This document shows positions 6,997 through 14,771 of a stretch of 21,922 nt of DNA, piece by piece. The notes beneath the pieces are model-generated. The model made no database searches, had not been told where the DNA came from, and saw only the letters and a program-made list of their open reading frames with translations. The DNA is from a virus. Location of the stretch: positions 1 through 21,922 of IMG/VR virus record IMGVR_UViG_3300042309_001605; one strand, given 5' to 3'. Made by a program: the position numbers and the translations under genes. The stretch's first letter is position 1. The number at the start of each line of letters is the position of its first letter.

Positions 6997-7935
6997 ATGA
7001 AAGAAAATAGTTTATTTGTAGAAAAATATAGATCTAAAACATTAGAAGACTATATTGGTAATGAGCAACTAAAATCTATTGTTGCTCAATATATTAAGAA
7101 AAACGATTTACAAAACTTGCTATTGTATGGTACACCTGGAACAGGTAAAACAACATTAGCTAAATTAATTGTAAATAACTTTAATTGTGATTTTCTTTAT
7201 ATTAATGCTTCAGATGAAAGAGGTATTGATACTATTAGAGATAAAGTTCAAGGTTTTGCTTCAAGCGCTTCATTTAAACCAATTAAGATTATTATCTTAG
7301 ATGAAGCTGATTTTTTAACCATACAAGCACAAGCATCACTTCGAAACATTATTGAGACATATTCTCGTACTACTAGATTTATCTTAACATGTAATTATCT
7401 TGAACGTATTATTGATCCACTTCAATCTAGATGCCAGGTATTAAAAATTACTCCTCCATCTAAAAAAGAAGTAGCCCAACATATATCTGTTATTTTAGAT
7501 AAAGAAGATATTCACTACACACTAGAAGATTTAGTTTTAGTAGTTAATAAACACTACCCAGATGTTAGAAAAATACTTAATACTTGTCAAGTAAATACTG
7601 TTGATGGGGGTGCTAATGACTTATATCTTAAAATAGATAAAACAGTATTAACTGGTGGTTATAAAGATGGAGTATTAAAGGAACTTAAATCACCAACTAA
7701 ATCTAGTTTCAAAAACATTAGACAAATACTTGCTGATAGTAATTTGGATGACTTTGAAGAGATTTATAGATTCCTATATGATAGTTTAGATGAGTATGGT
7801 AATAATGATCTATCAAAAGCAATGATTGTTATTGAAATAGAAAATTATATGTACCACGCTAACTTCAGAATTGATAAAGAAATCAATGTAATGGCTTTAT
7901 TAGCCTCAATTTTAAAAATAATTAATAATAAATAA
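6997..7935 (+). CDS. 44: Clamp loader large subunit (T4 gp44-like AAA+ ATPase)
   Basis: This 312-residue AAA+ ATPase opens the sliding clamp and places it on primed DNA. The Walker A motif is GTPGTGKT at residues 45-52, Walker B is LDEAD at 101-105, sensor 1 is in LTCNY at about 130-134, and the arginine-finger motif SRC is at 144-146. T4 gp44 has 319 residues. The ATG at 6997 is the start: MKENSLFVEKYRSKTLEDYIG is the normal N-terminus of this family. An in-frame TTG at 6961 would place the terminator hairpin inside the coding region. Residues after about 220 form the variable collar domain. A promoter abuts the gene, and the small subunit lies 230 bp downstream. Confidence 0.95.
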   Translation: MKENSLFVEKYRSKTLEDYIGNEQLKSIVAQYIKKNDLQNLLLYGTPGTGKTTLAKLIVNNFNCDFLYINASDERGIDTIRDKVQGFASSASFKPIKIIILDEADFLTIQAQASLRNIIETYSRTTRFILTCNYLERIIDPLQSRCQVLKITPPSKKEVAQHISVILDKEDIHYTLEDLVLVVNKHYPDVRKILNTCQVNTVDGGANDLYLKIDKTVLTGGYKDGVLKELKSPTKSSFKNIRQILADSNLDDFEEIYRFLYDSLDEYGNNDLSKAMIVIEIENYMYHANFRIDKEINVMALLASILKIINNK

Positions 7936-7939
7936 AGTT

Positions 7940-8179
7940 ATGAGTGAACCAAAACAATTAAATGTCAATGTAGACTTTAAACAAACACAACCAATTGTAT
8001 CACCTGATGGAAATCATGTATTTGCTGAAGGAGTAATTTTACGTAAGGTATCTAAATTTTTAACTGGCTCAACAGAAGATGCTATTATGCCCGTTCCATG
8101 TTTTTATGATGTAGTTACAGGAAAAGTATTAGTAGAATTGTTACCTAAAGAAGTTAGAGAAGAATATGACAATATTTGA
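7940..8179 (+). CDS. Small unknown protein between clamp-loader genes
   Basis: The 79-residue product is unrecognised. It begins four bases after the gp44 stop, behind the ATAAAGTTATG initiator-like sequence, and its end overlaps the gp62-like gene by 14 nt. It looks like a compact beta-rich protein (LNVNVDFKQTQPIVSPDGNHVFAEGVILRKVSKF) with a short charged C-terminal helix (PKEVREEYDNI). There is no cysteine cluster, signal peptide or catalytic motif. In T4 genes 44 and 62 are adjacent with nothing between. The insertion here and the overlap suggest a protein made in step with the clamp loader, either a partner or a regulator. RegA is an unlikely match because it is longer (122 residues in T4) and no similarity is visible. 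Confidence 0.78.
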   Translation: MSEPKQLNVNVDFKQTQPIVSPDGNHVFAEGVILRKVSKFLTGSTEDAIMPVPCFYDVVTGKVLVELLPKEVREEYDNI

Positions 8180-8582
8180 TTGGTTAAAGGAAATTACCTA
8201 TAATAAATCAAAATGGGAATCATTTACTGAGGAAGACAAAGAGTCATTTAATTGCTATATGATTCATCGTTTCCTCAGTATGAATCCTGATTACATAGAA
8301 TTCGTGAATTTAGTGCAGACTTTTCCATATTCTGATAAGGAGAGAACATATAATATATATTTATATATGATACCTAAAAACAATATGTTCTTTAAATACA
8401 TTAAATCCTCTAAAAAGAAAAAGCAAGAATCATTGCTTAAGCATGTAGCTAACTACTTTGAATGCTCACTAGGTGAAGCAGAGGAATATATTGACATATT
8501 AAGAGAATCAGGTGTGAAAAGTATTCTTACTAAATTAGGTATTGAAGAAAAAGAACAAAAAAAGTTATTAAAAAATGGATAG
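8166..8582 (+). CDS. 62: Clamp loader small subunit (T4 gp62-like)
   Basis: This 138-residue protein is probably the non-ATPase subunit that joins four gp44 subunits in the T4-type clamp loader. It is all-helical with no nucleotide motif. It contains SFNCYMIHRFLSMNPDYIEFVN and YLYMIPKNNMFFKYIKSSKK, a pattern typical of phage gp62 relatives (the T4 protein has a comparable IGSGL.../MAAVPRGKRYGKW region). At 187 residues the T4 protein is longer. The C-terminus is strongly charged (EEKEQKKLLKNG). The position after the gp44-like gene supports the call. Its start lies inside the preceding gene and its end overlaps the next one by 8 nt, so translation of the three is probably coupled. Direct similarity is modest, so profile or structure comparison would be useful. 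Confidence 0.82.
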   Translation: MTIFDWLKEITYNKSKWESFTEEDKESFNCYMIHRFLSMNPDYIEFVNLVQTFPYSDKERTYNIYLYMIPKNNMFFKYIKSSKKKKQESLLKHVANYFECSLGEAEEYIDILRESGVKSILTKLGIEEKEQKKLLKNG

Positions 8583-8769
8583 TATAGTTACATCAATAAT
8601 CAAGCAATTCGAAGAACGAAGTATTGCTGGTAAAACAAAATATGGTACTGATTTAGACAGAACTGATTTATCTCTATTAGAGTGGGTTGAACATGCTAAG
8701 CAAGAACATATGGACGCTATCCTATACCTTGAAAAACTAAAACAACAGTTTATTCAAGAAACTAAATAA
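8575..8769 (+). CDS. MazG-like mini-protein
   Basis: The 64-residue product contains KYGTDLDRTDLSLLEWVEHAKQEHMDAILYLEKL in its middle (quoted here only as motifs: KYGTDL, EWVEH, EHMDAILYL). Small phage proteins with YG.TLDR and EW..HA..E..DA..Y are common and are usually described as MazG-like. EWVE and EHMD could stand for the E-x-x-E and E-x-x-D metal ligands of all-alpha NTP pyrophosphohydrolases. It is much shorter than a normal MazG domain, so it would need to oligomerise to make an active site; activity is not established. It overlaps the gp62-like gene by 8 nt. A role in trimming nucleotide pools would suit a replication operon. Confidence 0.72.
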   Translation: MDSIVTSIIKQFEERSIAGKTKYGTDLDRTDLSLLEWVEHAKQEHMDAILYLEKLKQQFIQETK

Positions 8770-8777
8770 ATCAAATT

Positions 8778-9713
8778 TTGAGCACTAAAATACCATCGAT
8801 AGTTAAAACTATCAGGAACTATACTCCTCAAGAGATAAATTATGCTTATCATAAGACTATCTCTTACAGTCAGTTTTCTGTTTATAAAGAATGCCCTCAC
8901 AAATGGGAATTACAATATAAAGACGGATTACAAGAGTATCAACCTACAATTCATACTGTATTTGGAACCGCAATGCATGAAGTACTTCAAAGTCACTTAA
9001 CAGTGATGTTTGAAGAAAGTGCAGCCGCGGCTGATAGAGTTGATATTGAAGAACAGTTTGAGGAAACATTTCGTAAAGTATACTTAGACGAGTATAAGAA
9101 AAATAAAAGTACTCATTTTAGTGGTGCTGTTGAAATGAGAGAGTTTTACGAAGATGGATTAAACATACTTAGCCAGTTCAAAAAGAAACGAGGACAGTAC
9201 TTTAGTAAGAAAGGATGGCATTTAGTTAAGGTTGAGTTACCAATTGTAATGACGCCTAATAACGCGTTTAAAAACGTATTATTCAAGGGTTTTATCGACT
9301 TGGTATTATATCACGAACCTACTAATACATTTAAGATAATCGACTTTAAGACGTCTACTCGAGGGTGGAATGATGAAACTAAGAAAGATGAAGGTAAACA
9401 ATTCCAATTGATACTATATAAGTATTTCTTTAGTAAACAGTTCAATATTCCTGAAGACCAAATTGAAGTTGATTTTCTTATATTGAAGAGAAAGATATGG
9501 GAGGAAAGTGAGTTTCCTCAAAGTCGTCTTCAAGAATATACTCCTCCAAGTGGTAAAATTAAAATGAAGAAAGCTATAACAGCAATTAATAATTTTCTTG
9601 AACAATGTTTTAACACTGATGGTTCATATAAGGATACTACACATCCAATCACTGTAAATAAGAATTGTCAATGGTGTCCTTATAATGACAAAAAAGATCT
9701 TTGTAACAAGTAA
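8778..9713 (+). CDS. Cas4/RecB-like PD-(D/E)XK nuclease with iron-sulfur cysteines
   Basis: This 311-residue protein is a probable DNA exonuclease of the RecB/Cas4/Dna2 group. The nuclease motifs are GFIDL with Asp174, IDFKT with Asp189 and Lys191, and the Q-x3-Y motif Gln210-Tyr214. The N-terminal SYSQFSVYKECPHKW (Cys39) and the C-terminal cysteines Cys297, Cys300 and Cys309 form a 1+3 set, as in nucleases that bind a 4Fe-4S cluster. The start is a TTG at 8778. The frame is closed upstream by a TAA at 8763, and the next ATG would remove the first cysteine and the SxSQ helix, so TTG is very likely right. It lies 8 nt after the MazG-like gene. It is probably involved in recombination-dependent replication or host DNA degradation; which one is not shown. 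Confidence 0.9.
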   Translation: MSTKIPSIVKTIRNYTPQEINYAYHKTISYSQFSVYKECPHKWELQYKDGLQEYQPTIHTVFGTAMHEVLQSHLTVMFEESAAAADRVDIEEQFEETFRKVYLDEYKKNKSTHFSGAVEMREFYEDGLNILSQFKKKRGQYFSKKGWHLVKVELPIVMTPNNAFKNVLFKGFIDLVLYHEPTNTFKIIDFKTSTRGWNDETKKDEGKQFQLILYKYFFSKQFNIPEDQIEVDFLILKRKIWEESEFPQSRLQEYTPPSGKIKMKKAITAINNFLEQCFNTDGSYKDTTHPITVNKNCQWCPYNDKKDLCNK

Positions 9714-9731
9714 CAATCTCATATATATTTA
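9701..9731 (+). promoter_or_regulatory. Predicted promoter (P6) for the RHH and GT4 block
   Basis: TTG at 9701-9703 is followed after 20 nt by TATATTTA at 9724-9731, one base off TAnnTTTG. The ATG at 9757 is 25 nt downstream and has ATAAAAGCT in front of it. The TTG is inside the end of the nuclease gene. Confidence 0.62.
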
Positions 9732-9756
9732 TATACGTTAATAATAAATAAAAGCT

Positions 9757-9942
9757 ATGAGTAAAAAAGAAATGACACTAACAAGTGTCAAAGTACAAAG
9801 CGAGTTATTTGAAGATTTTAAAATGAGTTGTGTAAAACATAAGTTCTCTTTACAGAAGCTTGTAGATCGCACAGTTCATTTATATCTTACAGATGAAGAA
9901 TTTCGCAAGAATATCCACAATCACAACAATTTAAACCGATAA
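9757..9942 (+). CDS. Ribbon-helix-helix DNA-binding protein
   Basis: The 61-residue product has the size and pattern of an Arc/CopG/MetJ-type transcription regulator. A short strand (TLTSVKVQSEL) is followed by helix A (FEDFKMSCVKHKF), a turn, and helix B (SLQKLVDRTVHLYLTDEEF). These proteins bind operators as dimers through the strands, with alternating residues TSVKVQ contacting DNA. It is first in a promoter-defined block before two glycosyltransferases, so it might regulate that block. No clear inverted repeat is seen in the 43 nt upstream. The start is supported by ATAAAAGCTATG. It could also be an antitoxin-like protein, but no toxin-like partner lies beside it. Confidence 0.82.
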   Translation: MSKKEMTLTSVKVQSELFEDFKMSCVKHKFSLQKLVDRTVHLYLTDEEFRKNIHNHNNLNR

Positions 9943-9949
9943 AAGTTAT

Positions 9950-11386
9950 ATGAATCAAAGTTTTGCTTATCTTCCTCAGAATGAGAGGAAGAAAATCTTA
10001 CTAATCTGTGATGATATTAGAGTACACTCAGGTGTAGCTACAGTCGCTCGAGAATTAGTATTAAATACAGCCCAACATTTCAATTGGGTAAATGTAGGAG
10101 GAGCTATTAACCACCCTGAACAAGGTAAACGATTAGACTTATCAGCTGATACTAATAGTAATATTGGGTTAACTGATAGTTCAGTTGTATTATACCCAAC
10201 TAACGGATATGGGGATGCTAATTTAGTTAGACAACTGATTAGTATTGAAAAACCAGATGCTATTTTCTTAATCACAGATCCAAGATATTTTATTTGGTTA
10301 TTCCAAATTGAAAATGAGATTAGAAAGAAAATGCCTATCATTTATCTTAACATTTGGGATGACTACCCAGCTCCAATGTATAACAGAGGATATTATGAAT
10401 CATGTGATGCTTTATTAGCTATTTCAAAACAAACTAAAAATATTAATGAATTAGTATTAGGTGATAAAGCTAAGAAAAAATTAATTGAATATGTTCCTCA
10501 TGGATTAAATGAAGAAATATTTAAACCAATTAATAAAACTGATAAAGAATTAATTGAGTTTAAAAAACAATTATTCAAAGGTAAAGAATTTGATTTTGTA
10601 ATGTTCTTTAACTCTAGAAACATTCGTCGCAAACAAATTCCTGATACAATGTTAGCGTATCGTTTGTTTATTGATTCATTAACTGATGAACAAGCAAGAA
10701 AGTGTGCTTTTGTATTACATACTCAAGTAGTAGATGATAATGGAACAGATTTAGAAGCAGTAAGAGAAATGTTATTTGGAAGTGATTCAAAATATAATAT
10801 TATTTTCTCTAATCAAGTGCTAGATCCTAAAGGAATGAATATGTTATATAATTGTTCTGATGTTCAAATCTTATTAACTAATAATGAAGGTTGGGGATTA
10901 AGTTTAACTGAAGCAATTTTAGCAGGTAACCCAATCATTGCGAATGTAACTGGTGGGATGCAAGATCAAATGCGTTTTAGTAAGAAAGGTAAATGGATTG
11001 ACTTTAGTGCTGATTTTCCTTCAAACCATAATGGTACTATCAAAGAACATGGCGAATGGGCCTTCCCAGTATATCCAACTAATAGATCAATTCAAGGTTC
11101 TCCATTAACACCTTATATTTGGGATGATAGATGCAATGCAGAAGACGCAGCAGAACAAATTAAAGCTGTTTATAATTTATCTAAAGAAGAAAGACAAGCA
11201 CGAGGATTAAAAGGTCGTGAATGGGCTTTATCAGATGAAGCAGGATTTACAGGTGAAAAAATGGGTCAAAAAGTTATCAAAACATTAGATAAATTGTTTA
11301 AAACTTGGAAACCAAGAGAAAAATATGAGTTAGTAAATGCAAATGAAACTCAAGATAAAGTAGTACCACACAAATTAGTATATTAA
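9950..11386 (+). CDS. GT4-family glycosyltransferase (GT-B fold)
   Basis: This 478-residue protein probably transfers a sugar from a nucleotide donor to an unknown acceptor. The N-terminal Rossmann domain begins KKILLICDDIRVHSGVATVARELV, with the glycine-containing loop of GT4 enzymes. YVPHGLNEEIFKP links the two domains. The donor-binding motif EGWGLSLTE has Glu313 and Glu321 in the E-x7-E spacing, followed by AGNPIIAN and the GG loop. There is no signal peptide or membrane segment, so it should act in the cytoplasm. It starts 7 nt after the RHH gene and is followed 9 nt later by a second GT4-type gene, with similar architecture but little overall identity. Which sugar is used cannot be read from the sequence. 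Confidence 0.92.
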   Translation: MNQSFAYLPQNERKKILLICDDIRVHSGVATVARELVLNTAQHFNWVNVGGAINHPEQGKRLDLSADTNSNIGLTDSSVVLYPTNGYGDANLVRQLISIEKPDAIFLITDPRYFIWLFQIENEIRKKMPIIYLNIWDDYPAPMYNRGYYESCDALLAISKQTKNINELVLGDKAKKKLIEYVPHGLNEEIFKPINKTDKELIEFKKQLFKGKEFDFVMFFNSRNIRRKQIPDTMLAYRLFIDSLTDEQARKCAFVLHTQVVDDNGTDLEAVREMLFGSDSKYNIIFSNQVLDPKGMNMLYNCSDVQILLTNNEGWGLSLTEAILAGNPIIANVTGGMQDQMRFSKKGKWIDFSADFPSNHNGTIKEHGEWAFPVYPTNRSIQGSPLTPYIWDDRCNAEDAAEQIKAVYNLSKEERQARGLKGREWALSDEAGFTGEKMGQKVIKTLDKLFKTWKPREKYELVNANETQDKVVPHKLVY

Positions 11387-11395
11387 AATAAAGTT

Positions 11396-12703
11396 ATGAG
11401 TAAACCATTGTTTTTTATCTCCTGCCCTATTGACACTTATAGTGGTTATGGAGCACGCTCTCGAGATTTAGTCAGAGCAATTATAGCCACAGACAAATAT
11501 GATGTTAAGGTTATTCCTCAAATGTGGGGTAATACACCTTGGAATTTTATTAATGATAACCCAGAATGGGGATTTTTAAGTCAACATATTTGGGCTCAAC
11601 CACAACTACCTAAACAACCTGAAGTATGGATGCAAATCACTATTCCAAGTGAATTCCAACCAATTGGAAAATTCAATATTGGAGTAACAGCAGGTATTGA
11701 AACAACATTATCACCTGGTGATTGGATTGAAGGGTGTAATAGAATGAATTTAGTATTAACTTCATCTGAGCATTCAAAGAAAACATTTATTGATACTGTA
11801 TTACAAAAAGTAGATCAACGTACAAATCAACCAATTGGGGAAGCTAAAATTGAAAAACCAATTGAAGTATTATTTGAAGGAGCAGATATTAATGTTTATA
11901 AACCACTTGATAAGGTAGATTCATTCCCTGAATTAACTGATATTAAAGAGAAATTTGCATTCTTATTTGTTGGCCATTGGATTAATGGTGATTTAGGAGA
12001 AGATAGAAAAAATGTAGGTTTGTTAATTAAAATATTTTATGAAATATTTAAAAACAAAAAAGACAAACCAGCATTAATCTTAAAAACATCTCAAATGGGT
12101 TCATCATACTTAGATCGAGATGAAATCTTAAGAAAAATTAATTTGATTAAAAAATCAATTAATAGTAAAGATTTACCTAATGTTTATGTTTTACATGGTG
12201 AATTTAGTGATATTGAAATGAATGAGTTATATAATCATCCTAAAATTAAAGCGATGATTAACTTAACTAAAGGTGAAGGATATGGTAGACCATTACTTGA
12301 ATTTAGTTTAACTAAAAAACCAATCATCACAACTAACTGGAGTGGACACACAGATTTCTTAAACCCAGAATTTAATACAATGTTACCTGGTAAATTAACA
12401 GAAGTCCACCCAAGTGCTGCTAATCAATGGTTACTAAAAGACTCGCAATGGTTTTCAGTAGATTTAGGTCATGCTGGGACATCTATCAAAGATGTATTTG
12501 AAGATTATAAAAAATATATTGATGGAGCAAAACGTCAAGCACATAAAAGTAAAACTGAGTTTAGTTGGGATAAAATGAAGGATAAAATTGATGAATTATT
12601 TACTAAATATATTCCTGAGTTCCCAAAACAAGTAGAGTTAAAATTACCTACATTAAAGAAAATTGAATTACCTAAATTACAAAAAGTAGAAAATAATGGA
12701 TAA
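11396..12703 (+). CDS. Second GT4-family glycosyltransferase
   Basis: This 435-residue GT-B enzyme starts PLFFISCPIDTYSGYGARSRDLVRAI, with the acceptor-domain glycine loop SGYGARS. Middle landmarks are VTAGIETT, VLTSSEHSKKTF, VLFEGADINVYKP and FLFVGHWINGD. The donor site reads EGYGRPLLE with Glu294 and Glu302 (E-x7-E), then KKPIITTNWSGHTDFL. It is complete, soluble and probably cytoplasmic. The start is preceded by AATAAAGTTATG, the recurrent initiator-like sequence. The end overlaps the next gene by 8 nt (ATGGATAA). The last 35 residues are a lysine/proline-rich tail (PKQVELKLPTLKKIELPKLQK) that is not part of the fold and may be a contact segment; this is inference. Confidence 0.92.
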   Translation: MSKPLFFISCPIDTYSGYGARSRDLVRAIIATDKYDVKVIPQMWGNTPWNFINDNPEWGFLSQHIWAQPQLPKQPEVWMQITIPSEFQPIGKFNIGVTAGIETTLSPGDWIEGCNRMNLVLTSSEHSKKTFIDTVLQKVDQRTNQPIGEAKIEKPIEVLFEGADINVYKPLDKVDSFPELTDIKEKFAFLFVGHWINGDLGEDRKNVGLLIKIFYEIFKNKKDKPALILKTSQMGSSYLDRDEILRKINLIKKSINSKDLPNVYVLHGEFSDIEMNELYNHPKIKAMINLTKGEGYGRPLLEFSLTKKPIITTNWSGHTDFLNPEFNTMLPGKLTEVHPSAANQWLLKDSQWFSVDLGHAGTSIKDVFEDYKKYIDGAKRQAHKSKTEFSWDKMKDKIDELFTKYIPEFPKQVELKLPTLKKIELPKLQKVENNG

Positions 12704-13154
12704 AATTATTAATTGTCCTAAATCAGGAGGTGACTTGTGTTATGAAACACAGGTCACACCTGAAATAACAAATTGGATGTCATTATCATGTGGGTTCTGG
12801 ACTAACTCATTTATGGCAGAAGGAAGTGAATTTTATAATGAACAAATGGAAATACTTCCTGAGTTATATAAAGCATTAGCTTGGATTGATCCTGAAACTA
12901 AATTAACTTGGTTACCACAAACAATCAATGAACCTAAACAAGGTATGGTGTTTGCTAATGGAACTGGGGTTGATAATTGGAAGTGGGCAGCTGTAAAAGC
13001 AATTCCTGTGACTGAAGAAGAAAAACATAAATTCCCAATCCCAAAACAACCAGGCAAATTTTACGAGTACAGAATGGATATGGAGTCACTTCAACATTTT
13101 GATGAAAGAGATTTTATAGAGGCTTTAGATTACATTGGCTTATTGACAAAGTAA
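12696..13154 (+). CDS. Conserved-looking phage protein of unknown function
   Basis: The 152-residue product is rich in tryptophan and aromatic residues and has no recognisable catalytic motif. It opens with NCPKSGGDLCYE. That is what is left of a zinc-ribbon style CPxCGG knuckle in which one cysteine has become serine, so metal binding is doubtful. GFWTNSFM, ALAWIDPETKLTWLPQT and KWAAVKAIPVTEEEK suggest a compact beta-rich domain. The C-terminal helix is acidic (DERDFIEALDYIGLL). The start overlaps the stop of the GT4 gene by 8 nt, so it is translated with it and may modify or accompany the glycosyltransferases, or be a structural protein. There is no signal peptide or membrane segment. A promoter overlaps its last codons. 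Confidence 0.8.
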   Translation: MDKIINCPKSGGDLCYETQVTPEITNWMSLSCGFWTNSFMAEGSEFYNEQMEILPELYKALAWIDPETKLTWLPQTINEPKQGMVFANGTGVDNWKWAAVKAIPVTEEEKHKFPIPKQPGKFYEYRMDMESLQHFDERDFIEALDYIGLLTK

Positions 13155-13165
13155 TATTATATTAG
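13135..13165 (+). promoter_or_regulatory. Predicted promoter (P4) for the first sugar block
   Basis: TTG at 13135-13137 is followed after 20 nt by TATATTAG at 13158-13165, one base off TAnnTTTG. The ATG is at 13171. The stretch 13155-13173 matches 6981-6999 at 18 of 19 bases, although the genes behind them are unrelated. Confidence 0.68.
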
Positions 13166-13170
13166 GTTAT

Positions 13171-13788
13171 ATGAAAATTAGTTATGCAATTACAGTTTGT
13201 AATGAACTGGAAGAAGTAAGTCGTTTACTTAATTTCCTACATCAATATAAACGACCTGAAGATGAAATTTGTGTTTTATTAGATAAACCAAAAGCATCTC
13301 AACAATTGATAGATGAGTTACATTATTGGCAGTCTAGAAATATTATTACTCTAAGAGAAAGTTCATTCCAAGGACATTTTGCTGATTGGAAAAATGAACT
13401 AACAAGAATATGTTCTGGTGATTACATCTTCCAAATTGATGCTGATGAAATACCTAATGATACTTTAATAGAAAATCTACCAGCAATATTAGAAAATAAT
13501 GTAGATGTAGTTCTAGTACCTAGAGTAAACACAGTTGAAGGAATTACTCCTCAACATATTCAAATGTGGGGTTGGAAACAAAATGAAAAAGGATGGATAC
13601 AATGGCCTGATCCACAGTGGAGAATATATAAAAATAATCCTGATATCAAATGGAAGAATAAACTCCATGAAGTATTAGATGGATATAAAACATATTCAAA
13701 TCTACCTGAAATGGAAGAATACGCTTTGTATCATCCTAAAACAATAGGAAAACAAGAATCACAAAATAATTTCTATAGTAAACTATGA
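13171..13788 (+). CDS. GT2-family glycosyltransferase
   Basis: This 205-residue GT-A enzyme begins MKISYAITVCNELEEVSRLL, the usual nucleotide-binding strand and loop of family 2. The metal-binding DxD is DAD at residues 90-92 (FQIDADEIP). The C-terminal WKNKLHEVLDGY resembles the W..LHE motif of the SunS/WaaE-like GT2 subgroup, whose members glycosylate peptides or LPS cores. It is short for GT2 but appears complete, and has no membrane segment. It shares 4 nt (ATGA) with gmd, so translation is coupled. The donor sugar cannot be deduced. Confidence 0.9.
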   Translation: MKISYAITVCNELEEVSRLLNFLHQYKRPEDEICVLLDKPKASQQLIDELHYWQSRNIITLRESSFQGHFADWKNELTRICSGDYIFQIDADEIPNDTLIENLPAILENNVDVVLVPRVNTVEGITPQHIQMWGWKQNEKGWIQWPDPQWRIYKNNPDIKWKNKLHEVLDGYKTYSNLPEMEEYALYHPKTIGKQESQNNFYSKL

Positions 13789-14771
13789 AAAAAGCATTAA
13801 TCACAGGTATTAATGGTCAAGATGGATCTTATTTAGCTGAGTTCTTACTAGACAAAGAATATGAAGTGTGGGGAATATTAAAACGTAATTCTGTAGCTGA
13901 GAATCAAACAGCAAGAATTAATGATGAAATTTATCCTAAATTAAAATTAGAGTATGCTGATCTAACTGATCTAGCATCTCTAATTAGGGTAATATCTAAA
14001 GTACAACCTGATGAACATTATAATCTAGCAGCCCAATCTCATGTTAGAATTAGTTTTGACCAACCATTGTATACAGCAAATGCCACTGCTATAGGTGCTT
14101 TAAACATATTAGAGGCAGTTAGAATGGTATCACCTAATACTAAAGTATACCAGGCTAGTAGTTCAGAAATGTTTGGTAATAGTATAGATAAAGATGGTTA
14201 CCAAAGAGAAACAACACCAATGAACCCAGTTTCACCTTATGGATGTGCTAAAGTATTTGCTTATAATATAAGTAGAAATTATAGACATTCTTATGATATG
14301 TTTGTTTCTAATGGGGTACTATTTAATCATGAGTCTCCAAGACGAGGAACTAATTTTGTAACAAATAAAGTTTGTAAAGAAGCAGTTAAGATTAAATTAG
14401 GATTATCTAATGAGTTAAAATTAGGTAATTTAGATGCTACTCGAGATTGGGGTCATGCTAAAGATTATGTTAGAGCAATGTGGGAAATACTTCAATTAGA
14501 CAAGCCGGATGACTTTGTTTGTGCGACAGGTATCTCCCACTCAGTTAGAGAACTTTGTGAGTATGTATTTTCTTCATTAGATTTAAATTATAAAGAATAT
14601 GTAACTCAAGATGAAAAGTTTTTACGACCTGAAGAATTACATAATTTAAAAGGTGACTCATCTAAATTAACTAAAGCAACAAATTGGACTCATGATTATA
14701 CATTTGAGTCTATGTTAGATGAAATGACAAAATATTGGCTAAACTATTATAAAAATGAAAATATTCGCTAA
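13785..14771 (+). CDS. gmd: GDP-mannose 4,6-dehydratase
   Basis: This 328-residue SDR enzyme converts GDP-D-mannose to GDP-4-keto-6-deoxy-D-mannose, the branch point for fucose, rhamnose and perosamine. The start ALITGINGQDGSYLAEFLL matches the Gmd glycine-rich motif (Gly8, Gly11, Gly14), and NLAAQSHV and SSSEMFG follow. Ser126 and Glu128 fit the catalytic Thr/Ser and Glu. Tyr152 and Lys156 in SPYGCAK are the catalytic pair. FNHESPRRGTNFVT is diagnostic for the family, and LGNLDATRDWGHAKDYV completes it. E. coli Gmd has 373 residues, so this version is compact. It is close to cellular enzymes and all key residues are present. It overlaps its neighbours by 4 and 17 nt. Confidence 0.97.
   Translation: MKKALITGINGQDGSYLAEFLLDKEYEVWGILKRNSVAENQTARINDEIYPKLKLEYADLTDLASLIRVISKVQPDEHYNLAAQSHVRISFDQPLYTANATAIGALNILEAVRMVSPNTKVYQASSSEMFGNSIDKDGYQRETTPMNPVSPYGCAKVFAYNISRNYRHSYDMFVSNGVLFNHESPRRGTNFVTNKVCKEAVKIKLGLSNELKLGNLDATRDWGHAKDYVRAMWEILQLDKPDDFVCATGISHSVRELCEYVFSSLDLNYKEYVTQDEKFLRPEELHNLKGDSSKLTKATNWTHDYTFESMLDEMTKYWLNYYKNENIR

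Noticed and set aside
11379-11386. TATATTAA before the second GT4 gene as a promoter.
   Set aside because: No TTG at the right distance and it overlaps the end of the preceding gene, which is nearly contiguous with this one.
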